DNA from: DASUPK01 sp033856335
GTDB lineage: Bacteria; Actinomycetota; Thermoleophilia; Solirubrobacterales; 70-9
Assembly (NCBI GenBank): GCA_033856335.1
Contig: JAWVFG010000181.1
Coordinates: 1-34,337 of the forward strand
DNA length: 34,337 nucleotides
Reading direction: 5' to 3'
Shown here: positions 1-8,838 of the stretch, piece after piece
Numbering within the stretch: the stretch's first letter is position 1
Layout of the letters: each line of letters opens with the position of its first letter
Made by a program: the position numbers and the translations under genes
Notes under the pieces: generated by a model
What the model saw: only the letters and a program-made list of their open reading frames with translations
Databases searched by the model: none
Told to the model about the DNA's origin: nothing

Positions 1-359
1 TCTATCGCGACGACATCGAGCGCCGAGAGCCGCGCGACGCTCCGATCGTCCACGACTCCCACCTCGATTTCGATCTCGCGGGGCGCACGATCGTCCTGGT
101 CGACGACGTGCTCTACACCGGCCGCACGGTGCGAGCCGCGATCGATGCCCTCTTCGACTACGGCCGCCCGGCCCGGGTCCAGCTGGCGGTGCTTGCCGAC
201 CGAGGCCATCGGGAGCTGCCGATCCGCCCCGACTACGTCGGCAAGAACCTGCCGACCGCGCCAGGGGAGCGGGTGAACGTCCGGCTCGAGGAGACCGACG
301 GCACCGATGAGATCGCGATCACGCCGGCTGAGACGACCGTAACGACGGAGGACGCATGA
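1..359 (+). CDS. pyrR: Bifunctional pyr operon regulator / uracil phosphoribosyltransferase PyrR (3' part)
   Basis: The gene is open from the window edge; its reading frame begins with the codon at position 3 and the N-terminus lies outside. The visible part reads YRDDIE, then the PRPP-binding loop VLVDDVLYTGRTVRAA, then a C-terminal part with LADRGHRELPIRPDYVGKN, all typical of PyrR. In this family the protein senses UMP/UTP and binds pyr mRNA to lower expression of the operon; many members also convert uracil and PRPP to UMP. It is the first visible gene of the pyrimidine operon and overlaps pyrB by the four bases ATGA, so the two are probably translationally coupled. The RNA target cannot be seen because the operon leader is outside the window. 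Confidence 0.93.
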   Translation, partial: YRDDIERREPRDAPIVHDSHLDFDLAGRTIVLVDDVLYTGRTVRAAIDALFDYGRPARVQLAVLADRGHRELPIRPDYVGKNLPTAPGERVNVRLEETDGTDEIAITPAETTVTTEDA

Positions 360-1315
360 AGCACCTGCTGGGAGTTGAGGAGCTCTCGCGCGAGGAGATG
401 GATCGCGTTCTCGAGCGCGCCCAGAGCTTCGCGGAGGTGGGGCGCCGCGACATCAAGAAGGTGCCGACCCTGCGAGGCCGCACCATCGTCAACCTCTTCT
501 ACGAGGCCAGCACCCGGACCCTCTCCTCCTTCGAGCTCGCCGCGAAGCGGCTCTCCGCCGACGTCGTCAGCGTCAAGTCGGCCGGCTCCTCCGTCGACAA
601 GGGCGAGTCCCTGAAGGACACCGTCGCGACGCTCTCCGCATACGACCCGGCCGCGATCGTGATCCGCTCGCCGCACGCCGGCGCCGCGGGCCTGGTGGCC
701 CGCTGGACGGAGGCGTCGGTGATCAACGCCGGCGACGGCAAGCACGAGCACCCGACGCAGGCGCTGCTCGACGTCTTCACGCTCCGCCAGCGGCTGGACT
801 CGCTCGATGGCGCCAACATCTGGATCGTCGGCGACGTCATGCACAGCCGGGTCGCCCGGTCGTGTCTGCTCGCCTTCCAGAAGATGGGCGCGAAGGTGAC
901 GCTCTGCGGGCCGCCGACGCTGATCCCGCGCGGGATCGAGGCGCTCGGCTGTGCGGTCTCCTATGACCTCGACGCTCTGGGCGAGGCGGACGTCGTCTAC
1001 GCCCTCCGCATGCAGCGCGAGCGGATGAGCGAGAGCTTCGTCCCGTCTCTGCGCGAGTACGCCAGCCGGTACCAGATCGACTCCCGGAGGCTCGGGCCGC
1101 GCCAGCTGCTCATGCACCCCGGGCCGGTGAACCGCGGGGTCGAGCTCTCACCCGAGGTGATCGACTCGCCGCAGTCACTGATCACCGCGCAGGTCGAGAG
1201 CGGGCTGGTGGTGCGGATGGCGATCCTCTACGAGCTGCTGACGGGTAGCGATCGGGCGCGGCCGGAGCGCGGTCCCGCCCCCGCGGACACACCCACGATC
1301 GGTCAGCCGGCGTGA
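356..1315 (+). CDS. pyrB: Aspartate carbamoyltransferase catalytic chain
   Basis: PyrB joins carbamoyl phosphate and aspartate to make N-carbamoyl-L-aspartate, the committed step of pyrimidine synthesis, in the cytoplasm. The 319-residue product has the usual catalytic-chain length. The carbamoyl phosphate loop S52-T53-R54-T55 is present, followed by the lysine loop SAGSSVDKGESLKD, the HPTQALLD motif and the C-terminal HPGPVNRGVEL. The residue after STRT is Leu56, where most family members have Arg (STRTR). No regulatory chain pyrI is present, in line with actinobacteria. The ATG overlaps the pyrR stop, and the end overlaps the pyrC start as GTGA. Confidence 0.97.
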   Translation: MKHLLGVEELSREEMDRVLERAQSFAEVGRRDIKKVPTLRGRTIVNLFYEASTRTLSSFELAAKRLSADVVSVKSAGSSVDKGESLKDTVATLSAYDPAAIVIRSPHAGAAGLVARWTEASVINAGDGKHEHPTQALLDVFTLRQRLDSLDGANIWIVGDVMHSRVARSCLLAFQKMGAKVTLCGPPTLIPRGIEALGCAVSYDLDALGEADVVYALRMQRERMSESFVPSLREYASRYQIDSRRLGPRQLLMHPGPVNRGVELSPEVIDSPQSLITAQVESGLVVRMAILYELLTGSDRARPERGPAPADTPTIGQPA

Positions 1316-2691
1316 ACGTCGCGGCCAACGGATCCGACAGGGGCGCAGAGGCCCCCAGGCTGATCAGCCGGCCGGGACTCGGCGCCAACCTGATCGTTCG
1401 CGGCGCTCGGCTGCTCGATCCGAGGACTGGCCTCGATCAGGTCCGTGACCTGGTGGTCCGCGACGGTGAGATCGCCGAGATCGCGGAACCCGGTGGGGCT
1501 CCCGAGGTCGAGGGCGCCGAGGTGGTCGAGGGGGAGGGCCTGCTCGCCCTGCCGGCCTTCGTCGATCCCCACGTCCACCTCCGGGTTCCCGGCCAGGAGC
1601 ACAAGGAGGACCTCGAGACCGGCACTCGCTCCGCCGCGTCCGGTGGGTATTGCGCGGTGATCGCGATGGCCAACACCTCACCGCCGATCGACTCAGCAGC
1701 TGTGCTCGGGTCGGTGCGCGACCGCGCCGAGCGCGAGGCGTCGATACCGGTCGGCTTCGTGGCCAACGTCACGCGCGGAATGGCGGGCCAGGAGCTCACC
1801 GAGATGGCGGATCTGCGCGACGCCGGCGCGATCGCGTTCTCAGACGACGGCCTCCCGATCGCCAACGCCAGGGTGCTGCGCCGCGCGCTCCAGTACCAGC
1901 GCCTGGCGGGTGGTGTGATCGCGCTGCACGAGGAGGACCCGGACCTCTCCGCAGGAGGGGTGATGCACGAGGGCGAGGTCTCCGCGGCGCTCGGGATGGC
2001 CGGCGTCCCCGCCGTCTCGGAGTCGACGATGATCGCCCGCAACTGCTCCCTCGCTCTCTACGAAGGCGCGAGGATCCACGTCCAGCACCTTTCGGCGCGG
2101 GTCTCGGTGGAGGAGATCGCACGAGCGAAGGCGGCGGGCGTCCAGGTCACATGCGAGGCCACCCCGCATCACCTGACCCTCACCGACGAGGCCGTCCGGA
2201 GCCTCGACGCCCGCTTCAAGATGAACCCACCGCTCCGAACCGAGGACGACCGCCAGACGCTGATCGAGGGCCTGCGAGACGGGACGATCGACTGCGTCGC
2301 CACCGATCACGCGCCGCACGCCTCGGAGGAGAAGGAGGTTCCCTTCGAGGAGGCCGCCTGGGGAGTCACCGGGCTGGAGACGGCGTTCGCCGCGCTCTAC
2401 ACCGACCTGGTGCTGCCCGGCGTGCTGCCGCTCGAGCTGCTCGTGGAACGCATGACCTGCGGCGGCGAGCCCTTTGGGATCGAGGCCCCGCGCCTCGAGG
2501 CCGGCGTCACCGCGAACGTCACGCTGATCGATCCCGAGCTGACCTGGACGGTCGGCGAGGACGGCTACGAGAGCCGCTCGTACAACAACTGCTTCGGCGG
2601 CCGGGAGCTGACCGGCCGGGTGCTGATGACGGTCGCGGACGGGCGGGTCGCCTTCCGCCAGCGGAGCTTCGCCCTGGGGGTCGCGTCATGA
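1312..2691 (+). CDS. pyrC: Dihydroorotase
   Basis: PyrC reversibly cyclises N-carbamoyl-L-aspartate to dihydroorotate. The 459-residue product is a type I (amidohydrolase superfamily) dihydroorotase. Metal-binding H87 and H89 lie in DPHVHLRVPGQEHKED, and further family motifs are FSDDGLPI, HEED, HVQHLS, the substrate-binding stretch NPPLR and ATDHAPH near residue 330. The start is a GTG overlapping the pyrB stop (GTGA). This gives about 20 residues before the usual N-terminal LIVRGARLLDP, and no closer start codon exists. Its end overlaps the next gene by ATGA. Confidence 0.96.
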   Translation: MNVAANGSDRGAEAPRLISRPGLGANLIVRGARLLDPRTGLDQVRDLVVRDGEIAEIAEPGGAPEVEGAEVVEGEGLLALPAFVDPHVHLRVPGQEHKEDLETGTRSAASGGYCAVIAMANTSPPIDSAAVLGSVRDRAEREASIPVGFVANVTRGMAGQELTEMADLRDAGAIAFSDDGLPIANARVLRRALQYQRLAGGVIALHEEDPDLSAGGVMHEGEVSAALGMAGVPAVSESTMIARNCSLALYEGARIHVQHLSARVSVEEIARAKAAGVQVTCEATPHHLTLTDEAVRSLDARFKMNPPLRTEDDRQTLIEGLRDGTIDCVATDHAPHASEEKEVPFEEAAWGVTGLETAFAALYTDLVLPGVLPLELLVERMTCGGEPFGIEAPRLEAGVTANVTLIDPELTWTVGEDGYESRSYNNCFGGRELTGRVLMTVADGRVAFRQRSFALGVAS

Positions 2692-3278
2692 CCGGGAGGC
2701 TCCAGTCCGACCGGGCCGCGCTGGTGGTGGTCGACGTCCAGGAGGGTTTTCGCAAGGCGATCCCGGACTTCGAGCGGGTGGCCAAGGCGACGGCGACGTT
2801 GATCGAGGGAGCAGAGGTGATCGGGATCCCGATCGTGATCACCGAGCAGTATCCGAAGGGACTGGGGGAGACCGCACCCGAGGTCATGGAGCACCTGCCC
2901 GACGGTGCCGAGCCGCTCGAGAAGGTCGTCTTCTCGGCCGCGGAGGCCGAGGGCTTCGACCTCGGCGGCCGCGACCAGGCGCTCGTCTGCGGCATCGAGA
3001 CCCACGTCTGCGTCAACCAGACCGTCCTCGACCTGCTCGACGCCGGCATCGACGTCCAGGTGGCCGAGGACGCGGTTGGCTCGCGCACCGAGGAGAACAA
3101 ACAAGTCGGCCTGCACAAGATGGAGCACGCCGGCGCGACCCTTACCAGCGTCGAGACGGCGCTGTTCGAGCTGCTCGGCCGGGGCGGCACCGACGAGTTC
3201 AAGCGGGTGCAGCAGCTGATCCTCGACTACGCGCCGAATCCGGCGGCCATGCCCAAGGCGAGGGAAAAGGTCACGTGA
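2688..3278 (+). CDS. Isochorismatase-like cysteine hydrolase embedded in the pyr operon
   Basis: The 196-residue product has the isochorismatase-fold catalytic triad: D16 in VVVDVQEGF, K80 in EKVVFSA and C109 in GIETHVCVNQT. The stretch TEQYPKGLGET resembles the ISOC1/ISOC2-like branch rather than true isochorismatases. Related enzymes cleave C-N bonds in nicotinamide, N-carbamoylsarcosine or ureidoacrylate (RutB, pyrimidine breakdown). The substrate here is unknown. It starts with ATG overlapping the pyrC stop and ends overlapping the carA GTG, so it is built into the operon and not a chance neighbour. A role removing a carbamoyl or ureido side product of pyrimidine synthesis would fit but is inference. 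Confidence 0.85.
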   Translation: MTGRLQSDRAALVVVDVQEGFRKAIPDFERVAKATATLIEGAEVIGIPIVITEQYPKGLGETAPEVMEHLPDGAEPLEKVVFSAAEAEGFDLGGRDQALVCGIETHVCVNQTVLDLLDAGIDVQVAEDAVGSRTEENKQVGLHKMEHAGATLTSVETALFELLGRGGTDEFKRVQQLILDYAPNPAAMPKAREKVT

Positions 3279-4384
3279 GCGGTTACATCCTGCTCGAGGA
3301 CGGAACGCGCCTCGATGGAGAGCTCCTGGGGTCCGGTGGAGAAGTAACCGGCGAGGTCGTCTTCAACACCTCGATGACCGGCTATCAGGAGGCGGTCACC
3401 GACCCCTCCTATGCGGGCCAGATCATCACGTTCACCTATCCGCTGATCGGCAACTACGGCGTCTGCGGGGATGCGATGGAGTCCGCGGCGGTCCAGACCC
3501 GCGGCGTGATCATGCGGGAGGGCAAGAACGGCGAGGACGCCGCCACCGCCGAGGGTGGCTGGCTCGACTGGCTGCGCGACTGCGGCGTACCGGCGATCGG
3601 CGGCATCGACACGCGGGCGCTGGTCCGGCACATCCGCGACCGCGGCGCGATGCGGGGAGGGATCTTCCCGGTGGAGCTCGCCGAGTCCGACGCGCAGGAG
3701 CGGGTCGGCGCCGAGCCCTCGATGGACGGCGCGGACCTCGCTCGCCAGGTGACGCCCCCTGAGCCGGTCGAGATCGACGGCGATGGGCCACACGTCGTCG
3801 GGATCGACACGGGGATCAAGCTCTCGATCATCAGGCAGCTCAAGGAGCGCGGCTGCCGGGTCACGCTCCTGCCCTGCGACAGCTCCGCCGAGGACGTCCT
3901 GGCACGGGACCCCGATCTCGTCTTCCTCGCCAACGGGCCCGGCGATCCCGGCGCTCTCGACTACGTCGTCGAGACCGTGCGGGGCGTCGTCGGGAAGAAG
4001 CCGGTAGTCGGGATCTGCCTCGGCCACCAGCTGCTCTGCCGGGCGGTGGGGCTCGAAACCTTCAAGCTCCCCTTCGGCCATCGCGGCGCGAACCATCCGG
4101 TCAAGGATCTGGAGACGGGCCGGATCGACATCACATCGCAGAACCACGGCTTCGCGGTTCTCGGCCCTGGGGGGGACCGAACGATCGAGGGCGACGAGCC
4201 CGTCCGCTGGCAGACCGACTTCGGGGAGGCGGAGCTCTCCCATCTCAACCTCTATGACCGCACGGTCGAGGGTCTGGTGCTGAAGGACGTCCCCGGCTGC
4301 ACCGTGCAGTACCACCCGGAGGCCGGCCCCGGGCCGCACGACGCTCGCTACCTCTTCGACCGCTTCCTGGAGCTCGCGGCGTGA
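3275..4384 (+). CDS. carA: Carbamoyl phosphate synthase small (glutaminase) subunit
   Basis: CarA hydrolyses glutamine and passes ammonia to CarB for carbamoyl phosphate synthesis. The 369-residue product has the CarA N-terminal domain (LEDGTRLDGELLG, VVFNTSMTGYQE) and a C-terminal class I glutamine amidotransferase domain. The nucleophile C248 lies in GICLGHQLL, the NHGFAV motif follows, and H347 with E349 lie in the QYHPEAGPGPHD motif. The start is GTG overlapping the preceding stop; the end overlaps a SnoaL-like gene (GTGA) that separates carA from carB. Confidence 0.97.
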   Translation: MSGYILLEDGTRLDGELLGSGGEVTGEVVFNTSMTGYQEAVTDPSYAGQIITFTYPLIGNYGVCGDAMESAAVQTRGVIMREGKNGEDAATAEGGWLDWLRDCGVPAIGGIDTRALVRHIRDRGAMRGGIFPVELAESDAQERVGAEPSMDGADLARQVTPPEPVEIDGDGPHVVGIDTGIKLSIIRQLKERGCRVTLLPCDSSAEDVLARDPDLVFLANGPGDPGALDYVVETVRGVVGKKPVVGICLGHQLLCRAVGLETFKLPFGHRGANHPVKDLETGRIDITSQNHGFAVLGPGGDRTIEGDEPVRWQTDFGEAELSHLNLYDRTVEGLVLKDVPGCTVQYHPEAGPGPHDARYLFDRFLELAA

Positions 4385-4812
4385 GCCCCCGGCCCGAGAC
4401 CGAGGTCGAGGCGAACCTGGCGTTGATGACGCGCCTGATGAACTACGCCGGGGATGCCGGGCTCACGAGGCTCGCCGAGGAGGCCGATTCCTTCATCCAC
4501 CCGGACATCGAGTGGTTCCCAAGCGTCCTCAAATATGGGAAGACCGTCTATCGCGGGCGGGAGGAGTACGTGGCCTATCTCCGGCGGGCCGCTCGCCAGA
4601 CGACCGGCAGCTCCTACATCAACGTCCGCGAGATCCGCCCCATCGGGGAGGACCGGGTGCTGGGGCTTGCCTGGGCGCACTACGAAACCGAGGACGGCAT
4701 GTCGTTCGACAGCGAGTATGCGCTCCTCGCCCGGATCGAGGACGGCCTGATCCGGGAGCTTCGCTCCTTCTCGTCACTCGCCGAAGCGGAGCGGGCCGCG
4801 GGCGATGCCTAG
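4381..4812 (+). CDS. SnoaL/NTF2-like domain protein between carA and carB
   Basis: The 143-residue product looks like a single NTF2-like (SnoaL-type) domain. An N-terminal helix region is followed by HPDIEW, then VYRGREEYVAYLRR, then a beta-rich half containing VLGLAWAHYET and LIRELRSF. This order is common in SnoaL-like proteins, which include small isomerases, cyclases, hydrolases and non-catalytic binding domains. No catalytic residues can be assigned. It starts with GTG overlapping the carA stop, and its end overlaps the carB ATG by eight bases, so it is translated between the two subunits of one enzyme. A helper or regulatory role for carbamoyl phosphate synthase is possible but unproven. 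Confidence 0.75.
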   Translation: MSPRPETEVEANLALMTRLMNYAGDAGLTRLAEEADSFIHPDIEWFPSVLKYGKTVYRGREEYVAYLRRAARQTTGSSYINVREIRPIGEDRVLGLAWAHYETEDGMSFDSEYALLARIEDGLIRELRSFSSLAEAERAAGDA

Positions 4813-7800
4813 GCGCGACGACATCTCGAAGATCCTCCTGATCGGCTCGGGCCCGATCGTGATCGGCCAGGCCGCGGAGTTCGACTACTCCGGCGTGCAG
4901 GCCTGCAAGGTGCTGCTGGAGGAGGGCTACGAGGTCGTTCTCGTCAACTCGAACCCCGCGACGATCATGACCGACCCGGAGTTCGCCGACCGCACCTACA
5001 TCGAGCCGCTGCTGCCCGGGCCGGTCGCGAAGGTGATCGAGCGCGAGCGCCCCGATGCGCTCCTGCCGACCCTCGGCGGCCAGACCGCCCTCAACCTCGC
5101 CAAGGCCCTCCACGACGACGGCACCCTGGAGCGCTTCGACGTCGAGCTGATCGGGGCCGACTACGACGCGATCCACCGCGCGGAGGACCGCGAGGCTTTT
5201 CGTACGACGATGGAGGAGGCGGGCCTCCGCGTCCCCTGGTCCCAGATCGTCACCTCGGTCGCGGAGGCTGAGACGGGCGTCGCCGACGGAACCATCAGCC
5301 TGCCCGCCATCGTTCGGCCGGCCTTCACGCTCGGCGGTCACGGAGGAGGCGTGGGCAACACCGTGACCGAGCTCGCTCAGGTGGTTTCCGAGGGCCTCGC
5401 CGCGAGCCCGATCAACCAGGTGCTGGTGGAGGAGTCGGTGCTGGGCTGGGGCGAGTTCGAGCTCGAGGTGATGCGCGACCGCAACGACAACGTCGTGATC
5501 ATCTGCTCGATCGAGAACATCGACCCAATGGGCGTCCACACCGGGGACTCGGTGACGATCGCGCCGGCCCAGACGCTCACCGACTCGCTCTACCAGGAGC
5601 TCCGCGACCAGGCGATCCGCGTGATCCGCGCCGTCGGGGTCGAGACCGGCGGATCCAACATCCAGTTCGCGGTCGACCCAGAGACGGGCGAGATCGCGAT
5701 CATCGAGATGAACCCGCGCGTCTCGCGCTCCTCCGCGCTGGCCTCCAAGGCGACCGGTTTCCCGATCGCGAAGATCGCCGCCAAGCTCGCGGTCGGCTAC
5801 GCCCTGGAGGAGATTCCCAACGACATAACGAAGGCGACCCCGGCGTCGTTCGAGCCGACCATCGACTACGTGGTCACCAAGGTGCCGCGCTTCGCCTTCG
5901 AGAAGTTCCCGGGCGCGGAGGGCCGGCTCTCCACCCACATGCAGTCGGTCGGGGAGGCGATGGCGATTGGCCGAACCTTCCGCGAGTCCTTCGCCAAGGC
6001 GATGCGCTCGCGCGAGCTGGACACCGAGCCCGAGATCCCGGCGTCGACCGGCGAGCTGCTCGAGCGGTTGGCGACGCCGTCCTCCGACCGCTTCGATCTG
6101 ATCGCCGCCGGCTTCGAGCGGGGAGTTGAGTTGGAGCGCATCCAGGAGGCCACGATGATCGACCCTTGGTTCCTGCGCGAGCTGCGAACACTGGCGACAG
6201 AGGGCGACGGGACCGACGGTCTCGAGCGCACCTACCGCGCCGTCGACACCTGCGCCGCCGAGTTCGCAGCGCGCACGCCCTACTTCTACTCGGCCCACGA
6301 GCGCCCGTCATCACTTGGCGCGGCCGGGGAGGTGGACCGGGGGGATCGACCCTCGGTCGTAATCCTCGGCTCCGGCCCGAACCGGATCGGCCAGGGGATC
6401 GAGTTCGACTACTGCTGCGTCCACGCGGCGATGACGGCGCGGGAGCTCGACCGCGATGCCGTGATGATCAACTGCAACCCGGAGACCGTCTCGACCGACT
6501 ACGACACCTCGGACCGCCTCTACTTCGAGCCGCTCACCGAGGAGGACGTGCTCGCCGTCTGCGCCATCGAGCGACCGGAGGGCGTCATCGTCCAGTTCGG
6601 CGGCCAGACCCCACTGCGCCTGGCGAAGTCCCTGGAGGAGGCGGGAGTGCCGCTGCTGGGCACCCCCGTCGACGCGATCGACCTCGCGGAGGACAGGGGC
6701 CGCTTCGGGGCGCTCCTGCGGCGCCTGGAGATCAAGCACCCGCCCTACGGCACGGCGCTCTCGGCCGAGGAGGCGGTGTCGATCTCCGAGGACGTCGGCT
6801 TCCCCCTGCTGGTCCGGCCTTCATATGTCCTCGGCGGCCGCGCGATGGAGATCTGTTACGACGCGGAGACCCTCGCGGCCTATCTGGAGGCCAACGTCAA
6901 GGCCGACCAGGAGCACCCCCTGCTGCTGGACCGCTTCCTCGAGAACGCGATCGAGGTCGACGTCGACGCGCTCGCCGATGGGGAGGAGTGCTTCGTCGCC
7001 GGGGTCATGCAGCACGTCGAGGAGGCTGGGGTCCACTCGGGCGACTCCGCCTGTGTGATCCCGCCGATGAGCCTCGGCGATCAGATGCTCGACGAGATCC
7101 GCGAGACCACGCGCAAGATCGCGCTGGAGCTCGGGGTGATCGGCCTGATCAACGTGCAGTACGCCGTGGCCGGTGGAGAGCTCTACGTGATCGAGGCGAA
7201 CCCAAGGGCATCCCGCACGGTCCCGTTCGTCAGCAAGGCGATCGGCACGCCGCTCGCCAAGCTCGCCTGCCGGCTGATGCTCGGAGAGGCGCTCGCGGAT
7301 CAGGACCTGCCGAGCGAGCCCCCGAAGCACATCAGCGTCAAGGAGGCGGTCCTGCCGTTCGCTCGCTTCGCCGGGGCGGACTCCGTGCTCGGCCCGGAGA
7401 TGCGGAGCACCGGTGAGGTGATGGGGATCGCCGCCGACTTCCCGACGGCGTTCGGGAAGGCGCAGGCCGCCGCCGGGGTCTCGCTGCCCCAGGAGGGGAC
7501 GATCTTCATCAGCGTCACCGACTCGGACAAGCCCGCCGCGACCCAGCTCGCGACGCGCTTCCACGACCTCGGCTTCAAGGTGATCGCGACGGCCGGTACT
7601 GCACAGGCGATCTCGGCGATGGGCGTCCCGGTAAGGAAAATCAACAAGATCGGGGAAGGCTCCCCGCATGTAGTCGACTGCATCCGCTCCGGCGAGGTGG
7701 ACCTGGTGATCAACACGCCGACCGGTTCCGGCGCGCGGGCCGACGGCTACGAGATCCGGACCGCCGCGGTGAGGCACGGCATCCCGTGCGTCACCACGAT

Positions 7801-7915
7801 GACCGGGGCCTCTGCCGCCTCGCGGGCGATCTTCGCGGCCGCCCGGGGCGATGCCGAAGTGCAGACCCTCCAGGAGCTCCACCAGCCCGAGGAGCGCGAG
7901 CCATCGCAGAGGTGA
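4805..7915 (+). CDS. carB: Carbamoyl phosphate synthase large subunit
   Basis: CarB makes carbamoyl phosphate from bicarbonate, ammonia and two ATP. The 1036-residue product, slightly shorter than the usual 1070 or so, shows the duplicated layout. Each half begins with a conserved pattern (GSGPIVIGQAAEFDYSG near residue 12; GSGPNRIGQGIEFDYC near residue 520) and contains an ATP-grasp domain with EMNPRVSRSSALASKATG or EANPRASRTVPFVSKA. The C-terminus is an MGS-like allosteric domain with ATAGTA, NKIGEGSPHVVDCI and VINTPTG, the usual UMP/ornithine control region. It overlaps the SnoaL-like gene by eight bases and pyrK by GTGA. Confidence 0.98.
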   Translation: MPRRDDISKILLIGSGPIVIGQAAEFDYSGVQACKVLLEEGYEVVLVNSNPATIMTDPEFADRTYIEPLLPGPVAKVIERERPDALLPTLGGQTALNLAKALHDDGTLERFDVELIGADYDAIHRAEDREAFRTTMEEAGLRVPWSQIVTSVAEAETGVADGTISLPAIVRPAFTLGGHGGGVGNTVTELAQVVSEGLAASPINQVLVEESVLGWGEFELEVMRDRNDNVVIICSIENIDPMGVHTGDSVTIAPAQTLTDSLYQELRDQAIRVIRAVGVETGGSNIQFAVDPETGEIAIIEMNPRVSRSSALASKATGFPIAKIAAKLAVGYALEEIPNDITKATPASFEPTIDYVVTKVPRFAFEKFPGAEGRLSTHMQSVGEAMAIGRTFRESFAKAMRSRELDTEPEIPASTGELLERLATPSSDRFDLIAAGFERGVELERIQEATMIDPWFLRELRTLATEGDGTDGLERTYRAVDTCAAEFAARTPYFYSAHERPSSLGAAGEVDRGDRPSVVILGSGPNRIGQGIEFDYCCVHAAMTARELDRDAVMINCNPETVSTDYDTSDRLYFEPLTEEDVLAVCAIERPEGVIVQFGGQTPLRLAKSLEEAGVPLLGTPVDAIDLAEDRGRFGALLRRLEIKHPPYGTALSAEEAVSISEDVGFPLLVRPSYVLGGRAMEICYDAETLAAYLEANVKADQEHPLLLDRFLENAIEVDVDALADGEECFVAGVMQHVEEAGVHSGDSACVIPPMSLGDQMLDEIRETTRKIALELGVIGLINVQYAVAGGELYVIEANPRASRTVPFVSKAIGTPLAKLACRLMLGEALADQDLPSEPPKHISVKEAVLPFARFAGADSVLGPEMRSTGEVMGIAADFPTAFGKAQAAAGVSLPQEGTIFISVTDSDKPAATQLATRFHDLGFKVIATAGTAQAISAMGVPVRKINKIGEGSPHVVDCIRSGEVDLVINTPTGSGARADGYEIRTAAVRHGIPCVTTMTGASAASRAIFAAARGDAEVQTLQELHQPEEREPSQR

Positions 7916-8838
7916 CCGCCGGCCAGGCGCGCGGGCTGGGGGAGAGGGTGGTGGCTCCGTTCGGCCGCCGGCTCTGCCAGGTGACCCGCAACCTCCCCGC
8001 GGGGGGCTACCGGATCTTCTCCGCCCTCGACCCGGCAGGCCCGGAGCCCGCCGCCGGCCAGTTCTACATGCTCGCCGCCGAGTCCGGCTGGGGCGGCGAT
8101 CAGGGCCGTCCCTATCTGGCCCGGGCGTTCTCGGTCGCCGACGCCGAGCGAGAGGGCTCCGGAGTCAGGCTCGACTTCCTGGTCCAGGCCGTCGGCCCCG
8201 GGACGTCCCGGCTCGCGGAGCTCGAGGCGGGGGAGGGTCTCTGGCTTCATGGGCCCCTCGGCAGGCCGTTCGCCGCACCGGATCGGGTTCACGATCAACG
8301 GCGGCCACAAACACCGCCACCGGATATAGCCGGCGCGATCCTCGTCGGCGGGGGCATCGGCGTCGCGCCGCTGGCGCTCTGGCGCCGCCGGCTCCTCAGC
8401 GCCGGGATACCCGCCCGGGTCCTGCTGGGCTTTCGCGATCGGGCCAATTCCGGGGGCCTGCACCTCTTCGACTGCAGCGAGATCCGGCTGGCGAGCGAGG
8501 ACGGTCACACCGGTCACCGGGGATACGTCACCGACCTGCTGGCGGTCCTGCTCGAGGGCGACGACGCCTCGAGCGCCGCCGTCTACGCCTGCGGGCCGCC
8601 GGCAATGCTCGAGGCGGTGCGGGTGCTCTGCGCTGGCCGCGGTGTGGCCTGCGAGCTGGCACTGGAGGCGCCGATGGCCTGCGGGTTCGGAGCCTGCTTC
8701 GGCTGCGCCATACCGCGCAGCACCATCGACGGCCGCCACAACAACCGCGGCCGAACCTATATGCGCCTCTGCGTCGATGGGCCTGTGGTGCGCGGTGACG
8801 AGATCGAGACGGCGCTGGTGCCGGGATCCGGGCATTGA
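7912..8838 (+). CDS. pyrK: Dihydroorotate dehydrogenase electron-transfer subunit PyrK
   Basis: PyrK passes electrons from the class 1B dihydroorotate dehydrogenase PyrD to NAD+. The 308-residue product has an N-terminal FAD-binding barrel (GQFYML, RPYLARAFSVAD), an NAD-binding part (GGGIGVAPLALW, YACGPPAMLEAV) and a C-terminal 2Fe-2S site with C257, C262, C265 and C287. The start is GTG at 7912, in frame and overlapping the carB stop (GTGA). The open frame extends further upstream but would overlap carB by more than 100 bases. It ends overlapping pyrD. The PyrK/PyrD pair indicates an NAD-linked enzyme rather than the quinone-linked class 2 found in mycobacteria. Confidence 0.95.
   Translation: MTAGQARGLGERVVAPFGRRLCQVTRNLPAGGYRIFSALDPAGPEPAAGQFYMLAAESGWGGDQGRPYLARAFSVADAEREGSGVRLDFLVQAVGPGTSRLAELEAGEGLWLHGPLGRPFAAPDRVHDQRRPQTPPPDIAGAILVGGGIGVAPLALWRRRLLSAGIPARVLLGFRDRANSGGLHLFDCSEIRLASEDGHTGHRGYVTDLLAVLLEGDDASSAAVYACGPPAMLEAVRVLCAGRGVACELALEAPMACGFGACFGCAIPRSTIDGRHNNRGRTYMRLCVDGPVVRGDEIETALVPGSGH

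Noticed and set aside
1650..2687. Long in-frame upstream extension of the isochorismatase-like gene through pyrC
   Set aside because: The extension is Arg/Ala/Gly-rich out-of-phase pyrC. The hydrolase family starts at ATG 2688, which also overlaps the pyrC stop.
4619..6298. A 559-codon minus-strand open frame opposite carB
   Set aside because: Antisense shadow of carB with Arg/Gly/Leu-rich composition and no family motifs.
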